From contig NC_057926.1 of assembly GCF_018873765.1 (NCBI RefSeq), forward strand, positions 36,006,946 through 36,070,945: a stretch of DNA of 64,000 bases. Direction: 5' to 3'. The translations under genes and the position numbers were made by a program. The notes under the pieces were generated by a model. It searched no databases and was not told the DNA's origin. It was given only the letters and a program-made list of their open reading frames with translations. Source of the DNA: Telopea speciosissima (lineage: Eukaryota > Streptophyta > Magnoliopsida > Proteales > Proteaceae). Positions within the stretch are counted from its first letter, which is position 1; every line of letters begins with the position of its first letter. Positions 21,550-32,760 of this stretch are shown here, piece by piece.

Positions 21550-21910
21550 CGATGCGTGGCAGAAAACCAAGTCAAAGTGAGAAATTAAAGTTGAAATTAT
21601 TATGATCTATTGAGATTCAAACTCTCTCATCGTGCCATCGCAAAAAGATTAGGAACTCTTATCTCCTACTAGGAATCAGACTTCACCACCCTTCTTATAA
21701 ATAGGAAGGTAGGGTACAAGGTACTACACACTCAATTACTCTCTTAAGCTCGTGCTCTTTTAGTTTCCTAGCTCATACTACTGGTGTTCGGATTTCTAAC
21801 ATAAACATTGGAGAGTCCCCTTAGAGTCAACTCTGACACTCTCTCTTGCCCAGTTTTTGGTTCTTGGTGGGCAGGTCTCCTTCCAACACGACGATTCAAA
21901 TTCCAACGAC
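21550..21910 (+). mobile_element. Probable solo LTR or TRIM-type insertion (about 360 bp)
   Basis: Present only in copy B, replacing about 11 bp of copy A between gggtgat and cacccct. It has a TATA box (TATAAATA at 21696-21703) followed by a leader-like pyrimidine-rich stretch, as in LTR promoters. There is no coding sequence and no clean TG...CA ends or target duplication, so the class is uncertain. Confidence 0.45.
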
Positions 21911-22767
21911 CACACCCCTACTTTTTATATGGTTTTTATATGGTTGTTTCTTGAAGAGCTCATTTAATTAATTTCTTGGAGACAATACTATTAGGACCAC
22001 AGCATCACCAAACTATCTGTGACCCCGTACTGTGTTGTCACACCCAGATTCCTGTACCATCGGAGTCCGTGATCAGAGCGTATAAATACGCTCCACATAC
22101 ACACACTAGGATCACTGATGCAGTATTTAAGCTAACTCATCCACACCACACGTGTTAATTCAAACGGCCAGATGAAATGTAAATAATCATAATCAGAGTA
22201 GCCGAGACTATGTGATAACATAAATATATTGACTGTGGCAGTTTATCCAAAGTTATCATTTCATCACATCAAGATGTCAACAGTTATAGATCATTCCCAT
22301 CAGGACTTATGTATTACATTATGTTTCAATAACACCTCACTCATCACGAGAATCAAAATAATAAGGTAGCAAGGTATCAATGTAGCAAAACATAAAGTAT
22401 AAAAATGCGGCGTACGACCCAAGCTACTACTCCCCCTGGTAGCAAGCCTCGCAGTAGCAGTTCGATCCATGCTCCCCAACCTTGGGAGTTCACCAGCCAT
22501 CGCTAATGCCCTCAGGGACATCATACGCTGAGCCGACCAGCTCCACCATACCTGCACCATCATCTAAAAAGAGGTTTCCACGAGGAATGAGCTCCATTGA
22601 GCCCAATGAGCAAATCGAATCATGCAAATGGCTACAATATTTATAAATGCAATCACAAGGATGCAAACCAAACATGATAAACAAATCCCACAGCGGCCCA
22701 TACCACTAGGACAATTTGTACATCAGGTTTGATTTACAGTAATGCCACATGAGTTCAATTTTATTAT

Positions 22768-23690
22768 TATCCACCTGACAAACAATGCCTAAGTCTGGTC
22801 TAGTGTTACTGCAACACCCTAGGTAGCATCCCCGGCCCTCCACCTCTGACACATGGATGGTCTATCCGGCGATGTCAAACCCAAGTTGCGTTGGGAGCCT
22901 GCCGATCCCGATCCTCGATCGGACTCACCGGTCCCAACACCTCAATTGGTACACACTGGTTTACCCAGCAAACCCCCCAAGTTAACCCCACTGCCACGGT
23001 TCCGATCCTCACATCGGAATCGCCGCTCCCAACACCTCAATCAGTACACACTGGTGTTCCCGTGGGGGATTATCTAACACATAAACCCTTGTTGGCAAGG
23101 GTCGTAGCACCGGGTATAGTGTCATCCTAACCAGCATACATCTAATGCATATTAAGGTACGTACACGCGTAGGCCAGAGGTCGAGTCCATAGTCTCTCCA
23201 CGTCGGGCTTGCTATCCTCTCGCCCCCTCTAACTTACACATGCATGCACATTATCCACCTACCAAACAAATGCCTAAGTCGGGTCTAGTGCTACTGCAAC
23301 ACCCTAGGTAGCATCCCCGGCCCTCCACCTCTCACACACGGATGGCCTATTTGGCAATGTCAACCCGAGTTGCGGTTGGAAGCCTGCCATACACGTGAAC
23401 GTCCTGTACGGTAAGTCCCAGATATAACCCTAGCTCTCACCCGGTCCCGGCGCCCACTACAGAACCGATCTATTGAGTATGGTACCCCAGTCCGTCGGAA
23501 CTCACCACCGGTTACCCAACACCTTACCCCCTGTTGGTAAGGGGTGTAACACTAGGGAAGTATGATCCTAACCATATGCTTCTAAATGAGTAAAAGTGCA
23601 TGCATACGTATAGGCCAGAGGTCGAGTCCATAGTCCCTACATTGGGCTCGCTATCCTCTCGCCCACTCTAGCTTACACGTGCACATACAG
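22768..23690. repeat. Two diverged tandem units inside the 4.06 kb insertion
   Basis: Blocks ttatccacct...gcctaagtc and ggtagcatccccggccctcc at 22768 recur at 23251, and aggccagaggtcgagtccat at 23171 recurs near 23612. The unit is roughly 440-480 bp with internal indels. Confidence 0.8.
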
Positions 23691-25216
23691 TTATTTTCAA
23701 TCTTTGATCCCAAGTTAGGTGCACACTACGGAACTTAGATCACATTAATCTCGCACATCTCGTACTCATCACACATTCTCATATCTCAGATCCCAAGTCC
23801 GGTGCACACTACGACACTTGGATCACATCAATCTCACATATTTCGCATTCACCACATATTCTCATATTCCAACACATGGCCATATCCGTTCTCAACACGC
23901 ATAACCATATTCAATCTCAACATATATAACCATAACCATTCTCATCGCACACATCCATCTCATCATTCAATCACATTCGCATTCTCAGTCTCGTCACACA
24001 ACTATGTTCTCATTCAAAATCTCATCACAATAGTAATTCGAATATAAAATACATCCTAGCATCTACATTAAACATGGAAGAATTTATACTAAATTATCTC
24101 TAACAAAATAGGCATTATTAGTCATACACTCTCGACTATTAAACAAATAGGTACTTGTATGGCAATCACACAACGAGATATAAAACATTCCAAAATAGGG
24201 TCGGGTATCCGATTTTTTCACCTTGAGATTAGGTTCGATCGAGCCGTGAGTGATCCGGCGCACTAAAATGTGAGCCGATCCCCGTGTTTGGGTGCCCTAG
24301 ATGCACAAAAAGACACACAAGAGACTAGTGCTAAGGTCCCCAAAAGGGTAGGAATCAATAAGGGTTTACAATTGTAAATATTGTTAAACGATAAGAACAA
24401 GTTGGTAAAATGGTAGGAACATTTCTGGACTGTTCCTACCATTTTCTCCTACCGTTTTTCACCGAGAGAAAAAGGTAGGAAGGCAGGGCTAAAAAAGTTA
24501 GGAAGGTCACCTGGGTTGCTCCTACCATTTTTGCCTGACTGTAACTACTTTTTTACATAAATAAATTTAAATTGAAGATTTGGCTTGGGGCTTTGGTTTC
24601 ATGGCTCAAATGGGTATGTTTTAGGGTTATGCCATACAATGATAGCTAAGAATGTCACCCTCATCTAGGGTTTTAGGCCTTATCATCAAGAAGGTTTATA
24701 AACCCAAGCTTACACATGAGATGGGTGATAGATTTGAAATCAATGAACCCTAACTTATACATTCTTGTGCTAGAGTTGGCATTGATGGACCATCCCATAA
24801 TAATAGGGGTTTTTGGTACATGAAAGTGCACAAGAGGGGTAGATGTGCTCAATCAAACCTCCATGAATTGTTTGATACATAACCATAGAGGTTTAACCCA
24901 CGGTTCCAAGGAGAAACCTAAAATCACAAGCTCTTGGGTTAGGGTTTGCCTAATGGTCTTAGGATAACATTCATGGAAGCATGGAAGCCATAACAGCTCA
25001 CTTAGTACAAGCATAGAAGCATTAATGTCCCTTATTGATGGCACTCCCCATTTGGTAGGTAGAGCTCCATCAATGGTAGGACATGATTCTTCCATGATTC
25101 CTTCCAAAGATTGCATAGAGAGAGAGAGGAAAATGAAATAGAGAGAGTGTACCTACAATGGTGAGGCAAGGTAAAGGGTGTGCTCCTCCCACCTTCTTCT
25201 CTTTCTCTTTCTTCTT

Positions 25217-25260
25217 ATCTTTCTTCTTCTTCTTCTTCTTCTTCTTCTTCTTCTTCTCCT
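25217..25260. repeat. (CTT)n microsatellite
   Basis: A CTT/TTC run inside the 4.06 kb insertion. The poly-lysine frame on the minus strand (25070-25267) is an artefact of it. Confidence 0.9.
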
Positions 25261-26098
25261 TCTCCAAATCGATTTAGGTTTCTAATTTGGGGGAGAAATG
25301 GATGAATAGTGCAATGGTCTCTATTTAACACACATGGCCACTAGGGCATGTTTGGTTAGACACTATACTTAGTTTCTTAGGGTATGTTTGGCTAATCATT
25401 AACACCTTAGGTCCCTTTTTAAGTTATTGGGCCCTTTAACCCACTTAGGCCCACAGTCCATATAAAAAGAGTAAAGTGGGCCTAATGTTCCTAACCCAAT
25501 TTAATGTCATATAGGGGTAGGTAGATCCCACCCGGTCTAGGTAACGTACATACATACGCTTTGATCAATAACTCCTATAAACCTTCATTACAAACACCAC
25601 TTGGGGTGAGTTGACTTTAATACCCCTAGACTAAGTTAACATTAAGTAGGGGTAGGTCTCACTTAGGGCTAGGTGGGGCCCACATTCATTTAATTCAGTT
25701 TTAAAGCTTAAATGGCCTATTTTTGACTTGGATCGAGCTGAGACTTTCTCCAGTTCACTCGTACACTCTCAAGGGCATAAATACTATGGATCATACGCAT
25801 CAAATGTCATTAGCTACCATGCATGGTTGAATTTAATTATTCACGGTTGTCCACTTATCACTAATCATTCGGGTGGGGGTTCAGGTTCCCCTCCCGATTG
25901 ACTCCGCACCACAACACGTGCACAGAGGGTAGTCGACGGTTCTACTATGGTAAAAGTATTTCTCATCCTTTGTGTCAATAATTCTATCATTGACTGCTAT
26001 AGTCCAAGGTCACTGATGTCGTCAGTCGTCGGTATCACAACACTTAATATCAAAATTTCAAATTAGCCCAAATTTTTGGGCACGGATATAACATGTGT

Positions 26099-27241
26099 GC
26101 TAGTCTTCACTTTGTTATTTTAGATATGAGTTAGTTATTTACCCTTGGTCTTGAACTATAGGAAAACAGGAGAGCAATAAGGTGTGCTGGTTGGGTTTGG
26201 ATGGATGTGGGTTAGGTTTGGATAGGAACTAGCCCATCGGGTAAGGGACGCATGCCAAACCCACCCATTTACTGTTTGGCATAATAGGCCCAATCCAAGA
26301 ATGGATCATTTGTTATTTGGGTCAGGTTCAGTCAGGTTAAATCCACCCATATGTCACACTCAAAAACCTATATAGGGACAGTTGATGTGGTCATTCTGAC
26401 AGGCCTAGCTGGGCCTCATAGTGCTTAAAGCCTACATCGTGACCGCCCGTTTATATAATCAGGCTGGGCTTGGACAGCCTCGGTCGAGCTTGGGCTATAA
26501 TCGAATGATATAATCAGGCCTTAATCGAGTCTAAAACGGTGCAGATCGAACCAGACTATGTGTCTATTTAAATCTAAACGGGATTTAAACGGTGTAGCCA
26601 TTTCCAAGTAGTGTGACGCTCAATTTTGTTCCTTTCCAAATTTGGGATTCGTGACTCACCCAAGTAAGGTTCTAATTTTCAAAATTCTAACAAGTCTGAC
26701 ACCCCTATCTAGGAGAAAAAAAGTGCGTATGTTTCAAATTGATCAGTAAATCTCCTTTCCCATGTTTGAGATTTCAATTTTGTCTGTCTAGCTTATACAT
26801 GCTTTCCTGCTAAGTATATAATGTGATGCCATTGTTATTGTTTCATGGTAATTAAAATATGTATTTTTTCTTTTGGGGCCTTGGGTTTTGATGGGCATTC
26901 TCTAATTTCTTATTTTCTGGAGTAATGTCCATATCATATATACAGATAAAGTTTTTCACCAAATGTTGTTATGTGGTTTACAGAATTGTAGTCATTCATT
27001 TATATTACTAGTTATTTGGGATTCTAAGAGTTTATTAGTTACATGCATTACACGTTTGTTTTCTCTTAATTTTCATACAAAAGCAAATATTGACATAGTC
27101 ACACAGAGGAGACCAGGAGAGGGAAGGGGAAGGGAAGGTTACAAGTTAAAGGGTCGGGCTATAACCGGGTGGGCAAGATCAGGGTTGGAATCGGTCCATC
27201 TTGTTGGGCACCTGACGGGCTAGAACCCCACACCGGGACTG
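26099..27241. other. Duplicated spacer, copy B, no gene recognised
   Basis: Counterpart of about 4440-5576 in copy A. The 26963-27223 frame repeats that of copy A with substitutions and has no domain. Confidence 0.6.
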
Positions 27242-27250
27242 CCCGATTAT

Positions 27251-28687
27251 GGATTTTTTTCACTTACCTCCCCTACGGTATTGCGTAATTATTAAAACAT
27301 CCCTCAATTTTGGAAAATTCTGCGTGCACCCCTGAGATTCTTAAAAGTTAACACATGCCCCCATTTCGTCAACATAGGACTAATGACCTTAAAAACAAAG
27401 GGTGAACTGACAAAAATGCCCTCATCTTTCCCAAATCGTTTTAGGTTTGAAAAAAAAAAATCTGAAACTCATCTTTCCCAAATCGTTTCCCCAAAACTTG
27501 CAACTCATCTTCCCCAAACCTGCGCATCACTTCCGGGCTCTCTCTCTCTATCGTCCCCTCAATGCATCTCCTTTGGTGTGTTTTGCACTCCGACGACAAA
27601 ATGGGTTGATCAAAGGGGAAGCGTCACTGAAATTAGCTTAATTACCAAGTATGGCCTTTCAAGGTATGGTTGAGAACTACCCCTTTCCCTCATTTCCTTC
27701 TCTTACACCTATATCTCTTTAATAATACACTTCTTGGCACTGTTCCATCCAACATTGCTAACCATTCTGTTATCAACTACCTTGATCTATCAATAAATCA
27801 GTTCTCTGGATTAATTCCATGTGAAATTTGCTTACCAGTCTTAAAATCTTGTATCTTGATCAGAATCATTTCAGTGGATCGATACCTTACAGAATGGGAA
27901 GATTGAAAGACCTTACTACTCTGACCATGTACTTCAATAACCTCTCTGGTTTTATACCTGAATCTCTAGGCAATTTGAGCAATCTACAAGGGCTCTCTCT
28001 GTATGAAAACAATCTTAATGATTCAATCCCTACATCTATAGGTAAGTTGATAGAACTGTACTTTCTATACTTAGTACCAAAATCAACTTTCAAGTCACAC
28101 CCCAGGAAATAGGAAATTTGACACAGCTCAGGATTTAAGCCTGGAAAATAATAATCTAGTCGGTTCGATCCTCCAAGAAATAGGAAATTTGAAATCACGT
28201 ACTGCTCTATACTTACCTCTGAACAACCTCAATAGTTCAATCCTGTTTCTTTAGGTAATTTGAGAAACCTAACCATTTTACACCTCTTTCAGAATCGATG
28301 ATTATAACTGTGAACTCGGTTTTGGCATAGATGGGTTTTGAGAGAGGATCGATGTTTCAGAAATGGAAGATGGATTTGGTTTTGGGATTAGATGGAGAAA
28401 ATGGGTTGAGGGTTTTAATTAGATTAGGTTTCAGAAATGGAAGGAGAAAGGGAAGTGATGTGTATGTTTGGGAAAGATGAGTTGCAGGTTTTGGGGAAAC
28501 GATTTGGGGAAGATGAGGGCATTTTTGTGAGTTCACCCCTTGTTTTTAAGGTTGTTAGTCCTACACTAACAGAATGGGGACATGTGTTAAACTTTTAAGA
28601 ACCCTAAGGGGGCACAAAAAATTTTCCAAAACTAAGAGGTATTTTTTAATTACGTGATATCTCAAGGGAGCTACGTGAAGAAAAAAC
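27251..28687 (+). mobile_element. Pack-MULE, copy B
   Basis: Counterpart of 5586-7022 and the same length. Exact 9-bp target duplication cccgattat at 27242-27250 and 28688-28696. Long inverted terminal repeats enclose LRR sequence. Confidence 0.87.
27694..28306 (+). pseudogene. Captured LRR receptor-kinase-type fragment, copy B
   Basis: Same LRR segments and the same frame change as copy A (for example LKILYLDQNHFSGSIP, then LTTLTMYFNNLSGFIPESLG). The shared frame breaks show that it was already disabled before the segment was duplicated. Confidence 0.85.
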
Positions 28688-29670
28688 CCCGATTATTAAA
28701 CATGTCGGACTGGGCGGGCTTTAGTGAGGAGGGCTCGATCGGGTCTGCCAGACTAGGCTTGGAAATGACACCACTAAAGGGAGATTATGCAGGATGGGTG
28801 GGTGAGTGGTAAGTGTAGAGAGAAAGGGGATGATTTGGGTGGGAGTCCAATTCATCTACACGTAGTGAGATGTCCTATCCCATTTTTGCCATTTACAAGG
28901 AAAGGAAGGGTGTTAATGAAAAGAAAAAGGGCAAGTGGTTACCTCTCACATATATATCCACGTGCAAGTACGTGGAGATGATCCATTCTTCATCATTTGT
29001 AGGTTATTCTACTTCTACCGAAAGAAAATGAATAGTGTATGCTGAGGTTTTTTTTTCTATGTTTCATGGTAATGTATGAGTTTTTGTTTCTATGTTTCAT
29101 AGTGTATAGTGTCCATTGGATTTTCAGTACCCGTCAGCTCTTTTTTTGTTTTTATATCAACGAAATTTTATTTTCTTTTGATTTCTGTTCTATTCTTTTC
29201 TATCCATTTCTATCCAACAAACACAGCAATAAAGGTTGATAGCTACTACTGCCACTACCCCACACCTTAATTTCAAAAAAAAAAAAAAAGGACAAAACCA
29301 TCGCTCTGTATCGGTATCGTATTGATATCACCGAGATATGGTATAAGATACCGATATTTTAAATCCTGACTGGCTGGTCCGGATTTGATTTGATTTGATT
29401 TGATGATCACATACATTGTTTGTAAAAAGGTTTTAACGTATGATCGATCGAGAAACAAAAGATACTTTCCATTAAGAGATCTAATATGATCTTCTGCAAA
29501 CATCACTGAAACATACAAATACCAAGAAATTAACCTCCTAGTAGTAGTCACCAATTAACCATAAAGAAAAGAAAAGCGAAAAAAAAAAAAAAGACTGGAT
29601 CGGAGTTCGATCATGTAATGTTGCACCACCACCGCAGGCGCGCTCAATCAAAAAGCTTATTATTAAGGGA

Positions 29671-30204
29671 TTATCCAAGCGATGCTTCAACGATCCGGCG
29701 AACATTCTTCTTGAAATCACGTTGGTTACTCTCTCTCCATTGTTTAGCAGCTTCGATATAGGCAGGAGATTCATCGTTAGGACTCGATAACATGGAAATA
29801 ATACTCAATAATATGCTTTCCACAGTAAGAACCGGTGACCATCTCTCACTCGCAAGTTCATATCCATTTGGGTCTTCACCAGGTGGATGAAGGATTGATA
29901 TGCAAACCCTTCCATCTGGATAAACGTTTGGATGCCACATCTCTGAAACAAATTTCACCGATGGAGGATGGAATGGGTAATCCTTTGGAAAACTCATGAT
30001 GGCATCAAAGGAACCCCATTCGTAAAAAGTATCAAGAGGTCCTATTATATTAACACTCCATTCGTATATATTCTTTTCATTCACTAGACCCACAGAGAAC
30101 CCTTCCACTGGTTTCTTCCAGAGATCTTTAAGTTGTTGTTGAAGGAGAAGGCTTGCTTGAGGAGTCGTCGTCGTCTCTCCTTTCTTGTTTTCTGGTGATT
30201 CCAT
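29671..30204 (-). CDS. UBC7: Ubiquitin-conjugating enzyme E2, UBC7/UBE2G type, copy B
   Basis: A 177-residue intronless paralogue of 19493-20023. It differs by one extra Thr in the N-terminal Thr run (an added gtc repeat unit) and three substitutions: Leu to Phe in DTFYEW, Asn to Tyr in AYIEAAK, Lys to Asn in ESNQRD. The HPN motif, active-site Cys (residue 101) and acidic loop are intact. Both copies remain open with few amino-acid changes, which suggests either recent duplication or continued constraint. It is divergently arranged with the P450 gene, whose ATG lies 534 bp away. Confidence 0.9.
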   Translation of the reverse strand: MESPENKKGETTTTPQASLLLQQQLKDLWKKPVEGFSVGLVNEKNIYEWSVNIIGPLDTFYEWGSFDAIMSFPKDYPFHPPSVKFVSEMWHPNVYPDGRVCISILHPPGEDPNGYELASERWSPVLTVESILLSIISMLSSPNDESPAYIEAAKQWRESNQRDFKKNVRRIVEASLG

Positions 30205-30332
30205 TGGCCGGAAAGAAAAAAGAGAGAACAGGGCTGAGGGAGGGAGGGAAGGGGTTTCTTCAAAGATTTAAGTAGGAGCAGAAGGAAGAGATGTATAGTG
30301 GGACTGAAGGGTTTGAAGTGATGGGTGTTTTG

Positions 30333-30339
30333 CTTTATA
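30333..30339 (-). promoter_or_regulatory. TATA box of UBC copy B
   Basis: TATAAAG on the minus strand about 128 bp upstream of the ATG, in the position of the copy A TATA box. Confidence 0.5.
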
Positions 30340-30738
30340 GTTTTTTTTAATGGTTGCAGATCCATGCATCATATTAGTCAAAAACTAATTAGGAATCCTA
30401 ATGTTACCAAAAATTAGGAATCCTAATGGAAGAAGGATTAATTCTAGGCAATGATCGACGTGACAAGCTATGTATCAATCCGGATCGATATCCAGCCGAA
30501 ACCGATACCGATACCGATTACTAAAACGTGAGTCACGGCTAAGATATTTTCTCACAGACCACACCAGAACATCACATGACGTTTGCAGTTGAGTCATGGA
30601 GACGAAACACTCTCCCCCACCTCTCATGGTGATGGGTGGAGAAAAGGGTAATAGACCCCAAGACCTGAAGGTATTCCCAAGACGTTACTCTGTTTTCTAT
30701 TTCCAAACACTTTCTGTGCACTTCTTCAAAGTCCTCTA

Positions 30739-32268
30739 ATGGCGCTCTGGTTTGTACTCCTATTCTCTCTCTGTCTCTGCATAGTCCTTAAATCCTTCAT
30801 CCATCTCCTCTCCCACAAAAAATCCGAACAATCAAAGCTCTCTGTCCCACCAGGCCCCCTTAAGGTACCCTTAATCGGCAGCTTTCTCTGGCTCCGCAGC
30901 TCTTCTCGTTCAAAAATTGAGCTAATCCTCCGCGATCTCCGCCACAAGTACGGTCCCATCATCACCCTCCACATCGGCCCAAACCCTGCAATCTTCATCA
31001 CAGATCACTCTCTCGCCCATCGAGCCCTCGTCGAGAATGGCGCCTTCTTCGCCGATCGGCCCCCTGCCGCCTCGCCCAGCCGCGTAGTCAATAACAATCC
31101 ACTCAACATCAATTCTGCCACCTATGGCCCTTTATGGCGGCTTCTCCGCCGGAATCTCACCTCCGAGATCCTTCACCCTTCTCGAGTGAAATCCTATTGT
31201 CACGCCCGAAAATGGGTCTTGCAGATACTAATTGAGCAACTCAGATACCATGTTGAATCTGGTGTGCCGGTGCGCGTGATTGATCACTTCCAGTATGCCA
31301 TGTTCTGCTTGCTGGTCGTTATGTGCTTCGGGGAGAAACTCGATGAAAAAGTCATCAGAGAGATCGAAGACGCACAGAGAACTCTACTTGTTAACATGCG
31401 GAAATACGCTGTTCTTGCGTTCTTCCCCAGACTCGGGAGAATCATCTTCAGGAAACGCTGGCATCAACTGTTTGAGATGCGCCGCAAACAGGAATCTGTA
31501 CTCTTCCCTATCATAAGAGCCCGCCGGGAGCTAAAGGAGAAAAAACAAGATAACCCAGATGAATTCATTGTCTCCTACGCTGATACACTGTTCGATCTTA
31601 AGATCCCAGATGAAGGACGGAAACTCACAGAGCAAGAAATTATGACTCTTTGTTCTGAGTTTCTGAATGGCGGCACTGATACAACAGCTACTGCATTACA
31701 GTGGATCATGGCGAACCTGGTGAAGCACCAAGGTATCCAAGAAAAGCTCTACTCTGAAATTGAAGGAGTTGTGAGTTCAGGAGAAGAGATTAGAGAAGAA
31801 GATTTGCAGAAGATGCCTTATCTGAAGGCAGTGGTGTTGGAAGGGTTGAGGCGGCACCCACCAACTCATTTCGTGCTGCCACATGCTGTCACGGAAGATG
31901 TTGTGTTTGATGGCCATATCATACCTAAGAAAGCCGCAGTGAATTTCATGGTGGCTGAGATGGGTTTGGACCCAAAAGTTTGGAATGATCCAATGGAATT
32001 CAAGCCAGAAAGATTTTTGAGAGAGGGAGAAGTATTCGATATAACAGGGAGTAAGGAGATTAAGATGATGCCATTTGGGGTGGGAAGGAGGATTTGCCCT
32101 GGACTTGGGTTAGCTTTACTCCATTTGGAGTATTTTGTGGCAAATTTGATCAGAGATTTCAAATGGACGGCTGTGGATGGTGATGATGTTGACTTGTCAG
32201 AGAAGCAGGAGTTTACAATCGTAATGAAGAATCCATTACAGGCCAACATCTCTCTAAGGGTAAAATAA
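30739..32268 (+). CDS. CYP89A: Cytochrome P450, CYP89A-type
   Basis: A 509-residue, intronless, apparently intact microsomal P450. Residues 1-22 form a hydrophobic ER anchor, followed by the proline hinge PPGP (37-40). The oxygen-binding I-helix motif GGTDTT is at about 311-317, the K-helix ExxR is Glu368-Arg371 (EGLRRHPP), PERF is 423-426, and the heme loop FGVGRRICPG has its ligand Cys453. The segments KAVVLEGLRRHPP, INFMVAE-like and GLALLHLEYFVANL with DLSEKQEFT are characteristic of CYP89A. Arabidopsis CYP89A9 hydroxylates chlorophyll catabolites; whether this protein shares that substrate is unknown. The start ATG has a favourable GCG context, and no clear TATA box is seen in the shared UBC-P450 intergenic region. 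Confidence 0.95.
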   Translation: MALWFVLLFSLCLCIVLKSFIHLLSHKKSEQSKLSVPPGPLKVPLIGSFLWLRSSSRSKIELILRDLRHKYGPIITLHIGPNPAIFITDHSLAHRALVENGAFFADRPPAASPSRVVNNNPLNINSATYGPLWRLLRRNLTSEILHPSRVKSYCHARKWVLQILIEQLRYHVESGVPVRVIDHFQYAMFCLLVVMCFGEKLDEKVIREIEDAQRTLLVNMRKYAVLAFFPRLGRIIFRKRWHQLFEMRRKQESVLFPIIRARRELKEKKQDNPDEFIVSYADTLFDLKIPDEGRKLTEQEIMTLCSEFLNGGTDTTATALQWIMANLVKHQGIQEKLYSEIEGVVSSGEEIREEDLQKMPYLKAVVLEGLRRHPPTHFVLPHAVTEDVVFDGHIIPKKAAVNFMVAEMGLDPKVWNDPMEFKPERFLREGEVFDITGSKEIKMMPFGVGRRICPGLGLALLHLEYFVANLIRDFKWTAVDGDDVDLSEKQEFTIVMKNPLQANISLRVK

Positions 32269-32760
32269 AAGATCATTTAGTTCCTTTTATATCAATACTT
32301 TTGACTCTCTATATATAATAGCTTCAATAGTATAGCTTATCTGATATCCATGAAGAACCTAAGCTGGAACTGTTAAGGTGTTGTTCATACCTTTACAATC
32401 TGAGTTTTAATTTAATCAGATAAGATGCCTGCCTCATATCTGAATTTCTTTTCACTTTGTAAACTGTACTGTTGGATTTCTGTAAGGAGTTGGAAACTGG
32501 AATTACAGCCTCTATGTTCTATCTTTACTAACTTGGGATATAATCTGCAAAATTCAAACCAGTAGCTGACACTCTTTTCTGTCTTAATCCAAGGAATGGG
32601 AAGCTAACAACATATATTGCTCACAGCTTTCTAGCTTTTATTGCAATTCCAATGTTCAAAGAAAATTCCACCATGGTCATTGTTAGACTAAAAAAATTCA
32701 CTTCCCTTGAAGTTGGCTAACAATACTACATTGAGCTGATGTTAAAAATTCATTTCCTTT
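32269..32760. other. 3' flank of the P450 gene
   Basis: AT-rich, with an aataaaag-like element overlapping the stop at 32262-32270 and tatataata near 32310. It presumably contains the 3' UTR. No gene recognised. Confidence 0.45.

Larger units (their letters stand above)
22036..26093. mobile_element. 4.06 kb LTR-like insertion (probable large solo LTR)
   Basis: It begins TGTCACACCC and ends GGATATAACA, with perfect 5-bp target duplications TGTGT at 22031-22035 and 26094-26098. Copy A has the empty site with one TGTGT, near 4435. No gag or pol sequence is recognisable, and I see no second terminal direct repeat, so it is more likely a single long LTR left by recombination than a complete element. 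A non-autonomous LARD-type element is the alternative. Confidence 0.75.
21141..30465. repeat. Tandem duplication, copy B (with two insertions)
   Basis: Same orientation and order as copy A: MITE 21330-21477, spacer, Pack-MULE 27251-28687, spacer, UBC 29671-30204. It is interrupted by insertions at about 21550-21910 and at 22036-26093. It lacks the Tat element, and its sequence runs straight through that site near 29110-29113. Confidence 0.92.

Noticed and set aside
25070-25267. Lysine-rich small ORF
   Set aside because: Artefact of a CTT microsatellite.
30726-31001. Minus-strand frame inside the P450 gene
   Set aside because: Shadow of the clearly coding plus strand.
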